DNA of 64,000 nucleotides, taken from the NCBI GenBank assembly GCA_963708725.1, contig CAVPTL010000018.1, positions 1-64,000 of the forward strand, read 5' to 3'. The DNA comes from CAVPTL01 sp963708725 (GTDB taxonomy: Bacteria; Actinomycetota; Thermoleophilia; Gaiellales; JAICJC01). How positions within the stretch are numbered: position 1 is the stretch's first letter; each line of letters opens with the position of its first letter. The position numbers and the translations under genes are program-made. This document shows positions 46,198 through 54,641 of the stretch, in pieces. Below the pieces are notes generated by a model, which was given only the letters and a program-made list of their open reading frames with translations, was not told the DNA's origin and searched no databases.

Positions 46198-48252
46198 ATG
46201 CGACGCGCCGCTTTCGTCATCGGATTCGTTCTCGCTGCCGGCGCCGTCACCCGTCTCGCGGGCGCCGTGCTGCCGGCTCAGGCCGCGATGGTGATTGCCG
46301 GATTCACCGCGCTGGGGATCCCCGGTTGGGCGCTGCTGCACGCAACCGGCATGCGTCAGCGGCTCGATACGGTCGCCTGCATGGGGGTCGCGATCATCGC
46401 CGGGCTGGCGATGTGGGCGGTGGCGCTCGCGATTGGCGTCATCATCGGGTTGCCGTTTTGGGTGCTGTTGGCCGGAGTCGCGATCGCCTCGGTTGCCTGC
46501 CTGATTCGCGACCGCGAGGTGATGCCATCACCCCGCCTCGACATCGGGATCGGCGTTGGCGGAACGCTCCTGGTGATGCTCCTGGCCACGCGCTGGCAGT
46601 GGTCGCTGTACGGCGACGAGGTGTTTCACACCGGCCGCATCCGTAAGCTGCTGGACCTCGATCGGCTCTCGCTCGACGGCGTCTCGGCCTACTACCACGG
46701 GCCGCTCCACGCCGGATACGCCTTCCCCCTGCTCCACGCGGGGCAAGCCGCGATGACCTCCCTCTCGGGCCTCGATGCCGGCGTCGCCTACGTCAACATG
46801 GCACCGTTCTTCGCCGGGGTATTCGTGCTCACCTCGTACGCCGCCGGCCGCGCCCTCGGTGGCACCTGGGTCGGGCTGGCGGCCGCGATGTTTGCGTTTT
46901 CGAACGCGATCCCGGTGCACGACCCGTTCCTGGGGATGCTGCAATGGCCAGGGCCGTTTGCGTTCTACGTACTCTCGACTGCTGTGATCATCGTGTTGGT
47001 CGGGGTGGTGCGAACGCCCGACCGCCGGCTCGAAATCGCCCTGGCGGTGGCGGTTGCAGAGGTCGCGATCATCCATCCGACCTATGCCATCGGACCGCTC
47101 ACGATCGTCATCGGCGTCTGCATCCTGTGCCGCACCGCCTGGCGGGCGGCGGCCTACTCACTGATCGGATGTGGCGCGGTGCTGGCCTGGATCTGGTGGG
47201 TGGCGCTGCGTGGAGTCCACCGCGCTCCCCCGGCGACCGGCCAGTGGCGGGTGCCGCGACACAGCGACTACGTCTTCTTCGGCCACCAGGCCATCTCACT
47301 GACGACGGTCAACGTCGTCCACGGGCGAGTGCTGGCCGAGCTCGCGCTGGCGGCGATGCTCGCGCTCCTGGTCGCATGGCGGCGGCGGTATGGGTTTGCC
47401 GCGGCGATCATGGCCGGGCCGCTGGTACTGGTGGCCTTCCCCGGGATCATGGCGGTGCTGAACGCGGCGGCCGGCGCAAATCAGATGCACCGCATGTGGG
47501 CGATCGTGCCATGGCCATTCACCATCGCCTTTGCGATCGCGGTGGTGGTCGCATCGAGGCGGCGATGGCCGATCATCGGCGGCACCGCGGTGATCCTCGC
47601 GATCGCCGCGCTCGAGCGCAAACACATCGTGAAGCTCGAGCACAAACAGTCATGGTTCCCGGTGGCCGTGATCGCGGTGGCGGTGGTGGGAATCGCCGTC
47701 TGGTATTGGGTCAGGGGTCTGCGCGCCGAGAGCGAGAACGCGCCCATCCAGGCTCGCTGGTGGACTGCCGTGGTGGCTGCGATCCTGGTGGCGGGCGCCC
47801 TCGGCGGCTCGGCGGGGACGTATGCCCACGTGCTACGCCACCGGTACAAGGCTCCCAGGCCCCGCCCGATTCCCGCGGCGGTCGTCGATGCGGTGCGACC
47901 GATCCCCGGTCTGGGGCACTTTCCGGTGGTGCTGGGCACACCTGACCTCTCCTACCGGCTCGTGGGTGCCGCACCCGTGTATATCGCGGCTGTCCCGGAG
48001 GTTCGCAGCCGAGCCGAACCGCGGGCCCATCCTGCCCAGCGGCGCGCGCTTGTTCGCGAGTTCCTCGATCCGACCACTTCGGCCGCGCGCCGGCTTGCGA
48101 TCGCCCACCACTTCGACACCAACTACGTGGTGCTCAACAGCCGCACCGGGGAAACTCCCCTGATGCGGATGCTCGCACGCGACCCCGACTACACGTTGAT
48201 CAAGCAGTACGAGTCGGATGGCGTCACCTACGCGGTCTACAAGGTCGCGTGA
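46198..48252 (+). CDS. Polytopic membrane protein, GT-C glycosyltransferase-like
   Basis: 684 residues with about 12 hydrophobic helices up to roughly residue 550, then an extracytoplasmic C-terminal part of about 130 residues. The first large outer loop has the acidic pair YGDEVFHTGRIRKLLDLD, the position where GT-C glycosyltransferases carry their metal-binding Asp/Glu. HPTYAIGP and ANQMHRMW are further candidate conserved sites. It may transfer sugars from a polyprenyl donor to a surface glycan or protein. The family assignment is tentative. Confidence 0.7.
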   Translation: MRRAAFVIGFVLAAGAVTRLAGAVLPAQAAMVIAGFTALGIPGWALLHATGMRQRLDTVACMGVAIIAGLAMWAVALAIGVIIGLPFWVLLAGVAIASVACLIRDREVMPSPRLDIGIGVGGTLLVMLLATRWQWSLYGDEVFHTGRIRKLLDLDRLSLDGVSAYYHGPLHAGYAFPLLHAGQAAMTSLSGLDAGVAYVNMAPFFAGVFVLTSYAAGRALGGTWVGLAAAMFAFSNAIPVHDPFLGMLQWPGPFAFYVLSTAVIIVLVGVVRTPDRRLEIALAVAVAEVAIIHPTYAIGPLTIVIGVCILCRTAWRAAAYSLIGCGAVLAWIWWVALRGVHRAPPATGQWRVPRHSDYVFFGHQAISLTTVNVVHGRVLAELALAAMLALLVAWRRRYGFAAAIMAGPLVLVAFPGIMAVLNAAAGANQMHRMWAIVPWPFTIAFAIAVVVASRRRWPIIGGTAVILAIAALERKHIVKLEHKQSWFPVAVIAVAVVGIAVWYWVRGLRAESENAPIQARWWTAVVAAILVAGALGGSAGTYAHVLRHRYKAPRPRPIPAAVVDAVRPIPGLGHFPVVLGTPDLSYRLVGAAPVYIAAVPEVRSRAEPRAHPAQRRALVREFLDPTTSAARRLAIAHHFDTNYVVLNSRTGETPLMRMLARDPDYTLIKQYESDGVTYAVYKVA

Positions 48253-48284
48253 CCGCATGAGAGACGGATCTGATTCGGGGCGCG

Positions 48285-48668
48285 GTGGCGGGAGCGACGG
48301 CCGCCGGAGTCTGGGCACTGGCCGAGATCCCGCTCTCGCGCGCCACCGGCACCGGGTTCACCGACGTGGCGCTGCTCGGGCGGTGTACCGGGCTCTCGGG
48401 CCGGAGGGCAAACGCGGTCGGGTTGGCCGTTCACCTCGCCAACGGAGCTGCCTTCGGCGCGCTCTTCAGCGCGGCCGGGGGCCGCGGTGCTCGCACCGGC
48501 TTCGTTGCCGCCCAGGTCGAGGGAACGCTGCTTTGGCCGGTGATGCGGATCATCGACCCCGAGCACTTCACCAAGCGCGTGTTCGCCCAGGAAGTGCTCA
48601 CCCACGGACTGTTTGGGGTCGTACTCGGACTGGCACTGCCCCGGAGCGCATCCCGGCCGCCGGTGTAG
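48285..48668 (+). CDS. Small membrane protein of unknown function
   Basis: 127 residues from a GTG. An in-frame stop lies 27 bp upstream, so no earlier start exists. Helices are seen at about 1-18 (AGATAAGVWALAEIPLS), 45-65 (VGLAVHLANGAAFGALFSAAG) and 105-120 (HGLFGVVLGLAL). DPEHFTKRVFAQEVLTHG lies between. The pattern recalls small uncharacterised membrane proteins of actinobacteria. It lies 32 bp after the GT-C-like gene and 30 bp before the ClC gene. Confidence 0.65.
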   Translation: MAGATAAGVWALAEIPLSRATGTGFTDVALLGRCTGLSGRRANAVGLAVHLANGAAFGALFSAAGGRGARTGFVAAQVEGTLLWPVMRIIDPEHFTKRVFAQEVLTHGLFGVVLGLALPRSASRPPV

Positions 48669-48698
48669 CATCGGGACGGCAACGATCGCCGCCACCTG

Positions 48699-50060
48699 AT
48701 GAGTGCAGCCCCAAACCACCCGCCCCAGATGAGTCCCGCCGAGCTTCTGCGCAGCCGCGGCTACGTGGTGATCCTGGTGCTCGGCGGCATCGTGGGCGTG
48801 CCCGTCGCGTTCTTCGCCTACTTCTATCTCAAGGAAGTCGGGGTGGTGCAAAACTGGGTGTTCACGACGCTTCCGAGCGACCTCGGCTTCGACAGTGAAC
48901 CCACCTGGTGGCCGTTGCTTCCGCTGACGATCAGCGGTGTGTTGGTCTCGCTGTCGCTCACCTATCTGCCGGGTACGGGTGGCCACAAACCCGCCGAGGG
49001 ATTCAAGGTGTCGGGCGGCCCCACGCGGCCAATCGATCTGCCCGGGATCATCGTCGCGTCCTTTGCCACCCTCAGCCTCGGCGTTGTACTCGGCCCGGAA
49101 GCGCCGCTGATTGCGATCGGCAGCGGCATGGGCGTGCTGGCGGTGCAGCTACTCAAGCGCGACGCGCCACAAACCGCCTACATGGTGATCGGGGCGGCGG
49201 GCAGCTTCGCCGCGATCAGCACGTTGCTCGGCTCTCCCCTGGTCGGGGCGTTCCTGCTGATGGAGGCCGCGGGCATCGGCGGCGGGATGATGGGCCTGGT
49301 CATGCTCCCCGGCCTGCTCGCCGCCGGTATCGGGGCGCTGATCTTCGTCGGACTCGACAACTGGACCGGCTACGGCACCTTTGCGCTCTCGATCCCCAAC
49401 ATCCCGCCGTTCGGTACCCCAACGCTTGCGGAGTTTGGCTGGGCGTTTGTGATCGGGGTGGCCGCGGCCATCCTGGGCACCGCGATCCGCCGCCTGGCCC
49501 TGTACCTTCAGCCGATCGTCGAGCGCCGGATGTTGCTCCTGCTGCCCGTCGTGGGCTTCGTGATCGGCGTGATGGCGGTGATCTTCGACGCGTTCACGAC
49601 GCATCCATCGACCGAGGTGCTGTTCTCGGGGCAAGACCAGCTACCCGGGCTAATCGATGGCGCCGCCGGCTGGACGGTGGGAGCCCTGATTCTGCTGGTG
49701 CTGTGCAAGGGCCTCGCCTACGGCTTTGCCCTCAGCGGGTTTCGTGGTGGCCCGGTGTTCCCCGGCATGTTCATCGGCGCCGCCGGGGGGATCGCACTCT
49801 CGCATCTCCCGGGCCTGCCCATGATCGCCGGCGCCGCCATGGGAATCGGCGCGATGACCGCCGTCATGCTCAGGCTGCCGCTCACCGCGGTGCTTCTGGC
49901 AACGCTCTTTCTCAGTGCCGACGGCGCCGCGCTGACCCCGCTGGTAGTGGTAGCCGTGGCGGTCGGCTATGTGGTCGCGGCCCACTTCGAGCCGGCGCCA
50001 CCTGCCGATCCGCCTCCTGACCCGGCGCCGCCGCCCGCCACACAACCCGCCCCGGCGTAA
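48699..50060 (+). CDS. ClC-family chloride channel/transporter
   Basis: 453 residues, about 10-12 helices. The ClC filter parts are present in divergent form: GTGGHKPAEGF for the first motif, LGPEAPLIAIGSGMG with the gating Glu for GREGP, and GFRGGPVFPGMFIGAAGG for GxFxP. The gating Glu suggests H+/Cl- exchange or another anion. The C-terminal tail is Pro-rich (PPADPPPDPAPPPAT). No CBS domain follows. Confidence 0.88.
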   Translation: MSAAPNHPPQMSPAELLRSRGYVVILVLGGIVGVPVAFFAYFYLKEVGVVQNWVFTTLPSDLGFDSEPTWWPLLPLTISGVLVSLSLTYLPGTGGHKPAEGFKVSGGPTRPIDLPGIIVASFATLSLGVVLGPEAPLIAIGSGMGVLAVQLLKRDAPQTAYMVIGAAGSFAAISTLLGSPLVGAFLLMEAAGIGGGMMGLVMLPGLLAAGIGALIFVGLDNWTGYGTFALSIPNIPPFGTPTLAEFGWAFVIGVAAAILGTAIRRLALYLQPIVERRMLLLLPVVGFVIGVMAVIFDAFTTHPSTEVLFSGQDQLPGLIDGAAGWTVGALILLVLCKGLAYGFALSGFRGGPVFPGMFIGAAGGIALSHLPGLPMIAGAAMGIGAMTAVMLRLPLTAVLLATLFLSADGAALTPLVVVAVAVGYVVAAHFEPAPPADPPPDPAPPPATQPAPA

Positions 50061-50162
50061 CCGGCTTGCGATATTAACATCTGATTACACAACCTGGTGA
50101 TACCGCTTTAAACACCTACGCTCCTGCGTGTTCGTCCATAAAACATGCGAGGAGTGAGCAGG

Positions 50163-51515
50163 TTGTCGATCAGAATCCGAATCATGGCCACGGCCGGTGT
50201 GGCCGTCCTGGTGTCGAGCGTGTTGGGGGTTTCGCTGGCGTCGGCTGCCACGGTCGCGGGGCCGAAGGTGACGGCGTTCGCGCCGGTGACGGGGGCTGTC
50301 GGGACGAATGTGGTCGTGACCGGGACCGGGCTCACGGGCGCCACGAGTGTCGAGTTCGGAGGCAAAGCGGCGGCCTACACCGTGAACTCCGCCACTCAGA
50401 TAACCGCGACCGTGCCGAGCGGGGCGTTGACCGGGAAGATTCGGGTGGCGACGGCCGCCGGTGCGGTGCAGGCTGCCACGGTGTTTACCGTGGTGAAGGC
50501 GGTCGTTCCAAAGACGACCGGCTTCAGCCCTGCCAGCGGGCCTGTGGGCACCCATGTCGTGATCACCGGCACCGGGTTCACCGGCGCCACCAGCGTCCGG
50601 TTCGCCGGCGCCAAGGAAGCGACGTACATCGTCGACTCCCCCACTCAGATCACAGCCACCGTCCCCACCGGTGCTGTGACGGGCAAGCTCCGGATCGCCA
50701 CCCCGGCGGGCGCGGTGCAGACCGCCTCGAGTTTTGTCATCAGCAAGCTGGCCGCGCCGGTGGTGTCGTCGATCGACCGTACCGGTGGGTGGGTGGATTA
50801 TCCGGTCGAGATCACCGGTAGCCGGTTCACAGGCGCGACCGGGGTCACGTTCGGCGGTGTCGCCGCAGACAGGTTTACGGTCGACTCTGACACGCAAATC
50901 ACCGCCTACGTTCCGACTGGCGCGGTCACCGGGCCGATCCGGGTCACAACCCCGGGCGGTAGCGCGGCTGCTCCGACGTTCACGGTCTACCCGATGTGGT
51001 ACGTCGGGATCGACAGGCCGTCCGCCGCGGTGGGTGACACGGTCACGTTCTCACTCCAGTTCCCCGGCACCGTCACGCTTGCTTCCGTGACGTTCAACGG
51101 GGTGCGAGCGACCCTCGCCCCGTATGGGGCAGCGTTCCCCGGGGGCGTTTTGCTCGCACAGATTCGGGTTGTCGTGCCTCAGGGAGCGGCCACCGGCCCG
51201 GTGTCGTTCACGTTCGCCGGCGACCCGGCGACCTACACGCTTCCGATCCCGTTCACGGTGATCAACGTCCCGGCTCCGACGGTGTCGTCGATCAGCCGGG
51301 CAAGCGGTCCGGTGGGGAGCACGGTGGTGATCACCGGCACGAACCTCTCGCGAGCGACCAGTGTCACCTTCGGTGGTGTGCTTGCCACGGTGGGCGGCAT
51401 CGACTCCGACACGCAGATCACAGCGGTCGTGCCTGCAGGCGCGGTAACCGGCCCGATCCAGGTCACCACGCCGACCGGCGTCGCGAGCTCCCCCACGTTC
51501 ACCGTCACCCAGTAG
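50163..51515 (+). CDS. Secreted protein with five IPT/TIG repeats
   Basis: About 450 residues. A signal peptide is at the N-terminus (RIMATAGVAVLVSSVLGVSLASAA). It is followed by five immunoglobulin-like IPT/TIG repeats of about 85 residues, each with GAVGTNVVVTGTGLTGATSVEFGG-like strands and TQITATVPSGALTGKIRV-like strands; repeat 4 is degenerate. I start at the TTG at 50163, because a GAGGAG lies 8-9 nt before it, the same layout as in the next gene; the ATG at 50145 is the alternative. It is likely a surface adhesin or wall protein, but no anchor is seen. Confidence 0.85.
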   Translation: MSIRIRIMATAGVAVLVSSVLGVSLASAATVAGPKVTAFAPVTGAVGTNVVVTGTGLTGATSVEFGGKAAAYTVNSATQITATVPSGALTGKIRVATAAGAVQAATVFTVVKAVVPKTTGFSPASGPVGTHVVITGTGFTGATSVRFAGAKEATYIVDSPTQITATVPTGAVTGKLRIATPAGAVQTASSFVISKLAAPVVSSIDRTGGWVDYPVEITGSRFTGATGVTFGGVAADRFTVDSDTQITAYVPTGAVTGPIRVTTPGGSAAAPTFTVYPMWYVGIDRPSAAVGDTVTFSLQFPGTVTLASVTFNGVRATLAPYGAAFPGGVLLAQIRVVVPQGAATGPVSFTFAGDPATYTLPIPFTVINVPAPTVSSISRASGPVGSTVVITGTNLSRATSVTFGGVLATVGGIDSDTQITAVVPAGAVTGPIQVTTPTGVASSPTFTVTQ

Positions 51516-51523
51516 CGACCGAT

Positions 51524-51562
51524 GGGGTGAATAAATGGTGCCAGGCACCATTTATTCACCCC
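51524..51562. repeat. Dispersed perfect palindrome, copy 2
   Basis: 19-bp arms (GGGGTGAATAAATGGTGCC and its reverse complement) around a single A, 8 bp after the IPT/TIG gene stop. Copies 1 and 3 are at 34619 and 52534. Confidence 0.92.
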
Positions 51563-51660
51563 GGAAGAATCGGTCAAGAGGGTGTCTCCCCTACCTCTGT
51601 GACTGTCGATACAGACAGCACGGCTCCGCTACACGGAGCGACCTATGGAGGGGGGAACGG

Positions 51661-52518
51661 TTGAAATCCAAGATTCGGATCAGCACTGGTCTGCTCGCGG
51701 TCCTTGTAGTAGGGCTGATCGGACCGGCTGCGGCCGGAGCAGCGGTGACGCGGGGACCCGCGGTCACGCCGCCGGGCGACTCGTTTGACTTCGGCAGCGT
51801 CACCGTCGGACAGACGGCGTCACAGGTATTCACGCTGTCGGCGACTCGGTGGGATCGCTGGGACGGAAGGCTCAAGGTAAGCCTCACGGGCTCCTCGGCA
51901 TTCAAGATTGCCTCGGACGGGTGCTCCGGCAAGTTCTTGACGTTCCGAAACCCGTCGTGCGAGGTGACGGTCAACTACACCCCGACCACAGCCGGCAATG
52001 CCGACGCAACGACTCTCCAGGTCGCCGGCGTTCGCTCGTTCTGGTGGCATCGCTGGCATTGGCGTCACCCCCGGGCAACCGGAGTGGCGATCACCGGCAC
52101 CGGCACCACCAACGGTGGCGGAGGCGGCGGTGGCGGAAACACCGGCCCGGCGAACCTGCAACTCACGCCCGGCACGCTTGCCTCGAGCTCGGGTGGCACG
52201 AACTCCTACACCTACGACTTCGGGCAGATCAAGACGGCCACGACCAGCTTCACCGTCAAGAACGTCGGTGGCACGACCTCACTTCCGCTCGTGCTGAACG
52301 GGTGGGACGCCGGCGGCTACGCCCTGACCAACGACACGTGCAGCGGCCAAACGCTGGCGGCCAACGCGACATGCACCTTCTCGGAGACCTGGAGCGCCAA
52401 CTCCGATCCGATGTGTGACGCGGTTGGAACGCCGGTCGGCCTCGAACCATCGATCGACTCTGCGGACGAGTCCACCACCTACATCGGTGTGGATCTCTCC
52501 GCGAAGTGCGGGCGCTAA
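51661..52518 (+). CDS. Secreted choice-of-anchor-D-like protein
   Basis: 285 residues from a TTG with a GGAGGGGGG Shine-Dalgarno. A signal peptide is at the N-terminus (KSKIRISTGLLAVLVVGLIGPAAAGAA, shown in part). Two beta-sandwich modules resembling choice-of-anchor-D/HYDIN-like domains follow (SFDFGSVTVGQTASQVFTLS and YTYDFGQIKTATTSFTVKN), joined by a Gly-rich linker near residue 160. Each has Cys pairs. The first module has an unusual Trp/His/Arg-rich insert (RSFWWHRWHWRHPR). It lies between palindrome copies 2 and 3 and may form one secreted pair with the IPT/TIG gene. Confidence 0.75.
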   Translation: MKSKIRISTGLLAVLVVGLIGPAAAGAAVTRGPAVTPPGDSFDFGSVTVGQTASQVFTLSATRWDRWDGRLKVSLTGSSAFKIASDGCSGKFLTFRNPSCEVTVNYTPTTAGNADATTLQVAGVRSFWWHRWHWRHPRATGVAITGTGTTNGGGGGGGGNTGPANLQLTPGTLASSSGGTNSYTYDFGQIKTATTSFTVKNVGGTTSLPLVLNGWDAGGYALTNDTCSGQTLAANATCTFSETWSANSDPMCDAVGTPVGLEPSIDSADESTTYIGVDLSAKCGR

Positions 52519-52533
52519 AAGCCCCGACTGTCC

Positions 52534-52572
52534 AGGGGTGAATAACGGTGCCTGGCACCGTTATTCACCCCT
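52534..52572. repeat. Dispersed perfect palindrome, copy 3 (compensated variant)
   Basis: 19-bp arms (AGGGGTGAATAACGGTGCC and its reverse complement) around a single T. Compared with copies 1-2 the AAATGG core is AACGG in one arm and the other arm has the matching change, so the palindrome stays perfect. It fills the convergent gap between the choice-of-anchor-like gene and chrA, touching the chrA stop. Confidence 0.92.
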
Positions 52573-53726
52573 CACGACGGGAGCTGGCCGCCGGCGGCGG
52601 CCACCGCCACTCCAGCCGCGGCGGCGAGCAGGAGCGTCTCCACCACCGGCCGGCGAGCCACAAGCAGCAGCACCGCAGCTCCGGCAAGCACCGCGTACTG
52701 CCATGGCTCGGAGATCGCGCGGGCCAGCGGTACCGCAGAGCCGAGGATCGCGCCGATGGCCGCCGGCCCGGCACCTGCGAGGAAGTCCTGCACGCGGCGG
52801 TTTCGGCGCAGGTCATCGAATCGCCTCCCACCCAGCAGCACGAACATGAACGACGGTGTGAACGCGACCGTCGCGGCAAGCACGCCGCCCTTGATGCCGT
52901 CGGCGGCGTATCCCACGGCGGTCACGGTGTGGATGACCGGCCCCGGTGTGACCTGCCCGAGCGCGACGGCATTCAGAAACTGGGCCGAGGTCATCCAGTG
53001 GTAGTGGTTCACCGCATCGGCCTGCATCAGGGGAATCACCACGAATCCCCCGCCGTAGGACAGCGCGCCGACCTTGAGCGCCACCCAGCAGAGCGAGAGC
53101 AGTCCCCCGGTCGCGACCGCCCCCGCTGCGAGCAGCGGCAACATCGAAACGACGGCCGGTGCGTCGGATAGCCCGCGTCGAAGCGCCACCTCACAGAGGC
53201 CACATCCAAGCAGCACGAGCACCAGCCAGGGACCGAGCGTCGCGGCCGACGCCGCGCCAAGCACCGCGTACACCAGCCATCGCTTCGACCGCGCGCTTCG
53301 CGTCCAGCTCGAGGACACCAGTCCCATCCCCGCGTGGAGTGCGACCGCCGCCACCGCCGCTCCGGCCCCTGCACCGGCGCCCCGCACCCACCGCGGCGGC
53401 GAGTTCGAGAGAAACAGCGCGGCCAGTGCCAGGATCAGGATCATTCCCGGCACGATGAAGGCGAGGCCTCCCACCAGCGCGCCGAGCCGCCCGCGAACCC
53501 GCCACGCGCAGAAGATCGCAAGCTGGGTCGACGACGGCCCCGGCAGCAGGTTGCAGGCGGCCACCGCGTCCTCGAACTCCGCCGCGTCGATCCATGCACG
53601 GCGCTCGACGCACATCTCGCGCAGCATCGCGATGTGGGTCGGCGGGCCGCCAAACCCGATCACGCCGATCTGCCCCCACTCTCGAAGCACGTCACGCAGT
53701 CGCGGCGAAGTTGCCGTGGAACTCAA
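52572..53726 (-). CDS. chrA: ChrA-family chromate transporter
   Basis: 384 residues, about 10-12 helices, in two homologous halves. The first has VIGFGGPPTHIAML and NLLPGPSSTQLAIFCAW; the second has ALSYGGGFVVIPLMQ and GQVTPGPVIHTVTAVGY, the usual ChrA duplication. In characterised members chromate is exported in exchange for protons; the real substrate here is not shown. It is convergent with the choice-of-anchor-like gene and divergent from the HemK-like gene (39 bp between starts). Confidence 0.88.
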   Translation of the reverse strand: MSSTATSPRLRDVLREWGQIGVIGFGGPPTHIAMLREMCVERRAWIDAAEFEDAVAACNLLPGPSSTQLAIFCAWRVRGRLGALVGGLAFIVPGMILILALAALFLSNSPPRWVRGAGAGAGAAVAAVALHAGMGLVSSSWTRSARSKRWLVYAVLGAASAATLGPWLVLVLLGCGLCEVALRRGLSDAPAVVSMLPLLAAGAVATGGLLSLCWVALKVGALSYGGGFVVIPLMQADAVNHYHWMTSAQFLNAVALGQVTPGPVIHTVTAVGYAADGIKGGVLAATVAFTPSFMFVLLGGRRFDDLRRNRRVQDFLAGAGPAAIGAILGSAVPLARAISEPWQYAVLAGAAVLLLVARRPVVETLLLAAAAGVAVAAAGGQLPS

Positions 53727-53765
53727 CGACGAGGCTCGATCGGCGGTTCGACGTCAGCGCTTGCC

Positions 53766-54641
53766 ATGAGGTGTACTTCGTGCATCGAGGATCGACCGAG
53801 ACGCTACCAGCCATCCGATGCCGCGGTGCTTGCCGACCGGCTGGCGCGGGCCGGCTTCATCGCCGCCGAGCAGGAGGCCGCCGAGCTGCTCGCACGCGCC
53901 GATGGCGACGACGCATCGCTCGAGGCTCTCGTCGAACGGCGACTGACAGGGGAGCCACTCGCCTGGATCGTCGGCAGCGCGGTCTTTTGTGGAGTGCGAA
54001 TCCGGATCGATCCCGGGGTGTATGTCCCACGCTGGCACAGCGAGATGCTCGCCAGCCGGGCGGTCGAGCGACTGCCGGCGCACGGGGTCGCGATCGACCT
54101 GTGCACCGGCTCTGGTGCGATTGCAAAAACGCTCGCCACCCACCGGCCGGACGCCTGGGTGGTCGGGTCGGACATCGACGAAACCGCGATCGCGTGTGCG
54201 CGCGCAAACGGCGTCGACGCGTACCTCGGTGACATGTTCGCGCCGCTCCCCTCTCAGCTCCGCGGTCAGGTCGACGTCGTGATCGGGATCGTTCCCTACG
54301 TCCCGACGGGAGAGCTCGCCTTACTCCAGCGCGACACCCTGACGTTCGAGTCGCGGGACTGGTACGAGGGCGGCGAAGACGGCCTTCAACTCGTGAGTCG
54401 GGTCGCCGACGAGGCCCGCGCGTATCTGCGGCCCGGCGGCGTCCTGGTGCTCGAGCTGGGCGGCGACCAGGCCGGCCCGTTCGGTGCCACCCTGGGACGA
54501 CTTGGCTACAGCGTGGTCGACGTGCTGACCGACCCCAACGGCGACGTCCGCGGAATCGAGGCCCGGCTCGGCGCTACTTCGGGTGAAACAGCTGAAACAG
54601 ATTCTTCGACACGTCCGGAGCGATCTGCTTGGAATACGTGA
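53766..54641 (+). CDS. HemK/PrmC-like methyltransferase with altered substrate motif
   Basis: 291 residues. The N-terminal PrmC-type helical region includes RRLTGEPLAWIVGSAVFCGVRIRIDPGVYVPR, shown here only in part. Motif I is AIDLCTGSGAIAKTLA (109-124), with GSDIDETAIACARAN after it. The NPPY motif that binds the target glutamine or adenine is replaced by IVPY (175-178) in VVIGIVPYVP. So it is not a standard release-factor methylase and may modify another substrate. The C-terminal 20 or so residues overlap the SGNH gene on the other strand by 68 bp. Confidence 0.82.
   Translation: MRCTSCIEDRPRRYQPSDAAVLADRLARAGFIAAEQEAAELLARADGDDASLEALVERRLTGEPLAWIVGSAVFCGVRIRIDPGVYVPRWHSEMLASRAVERLPAHGVAIDLCTGSGAIAKTLATHRPDAWVVGSDIDETAIACARANGVDAYLGDMFAPLPSQLRGQVDVVIGIVPYVPTGELALLQRDTLTFESRDWYEGGEDGLQLVSRVADEARAYLRPGGVLVLELGGDQAGPFGATLGRLGYSVVDVLTDPNGDVRGIEARLGATSGETAETDSSTRPERSAWNT

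Noticed and set aside
51524..52572. Palindromes 2 and 3 as ends of an insertion sequence
   Set aside because: The gene between them is a secreted protein gene with its own signal peptide, not a transposase, and each palindrome is symmetric by itself. I see no target-site duplication.
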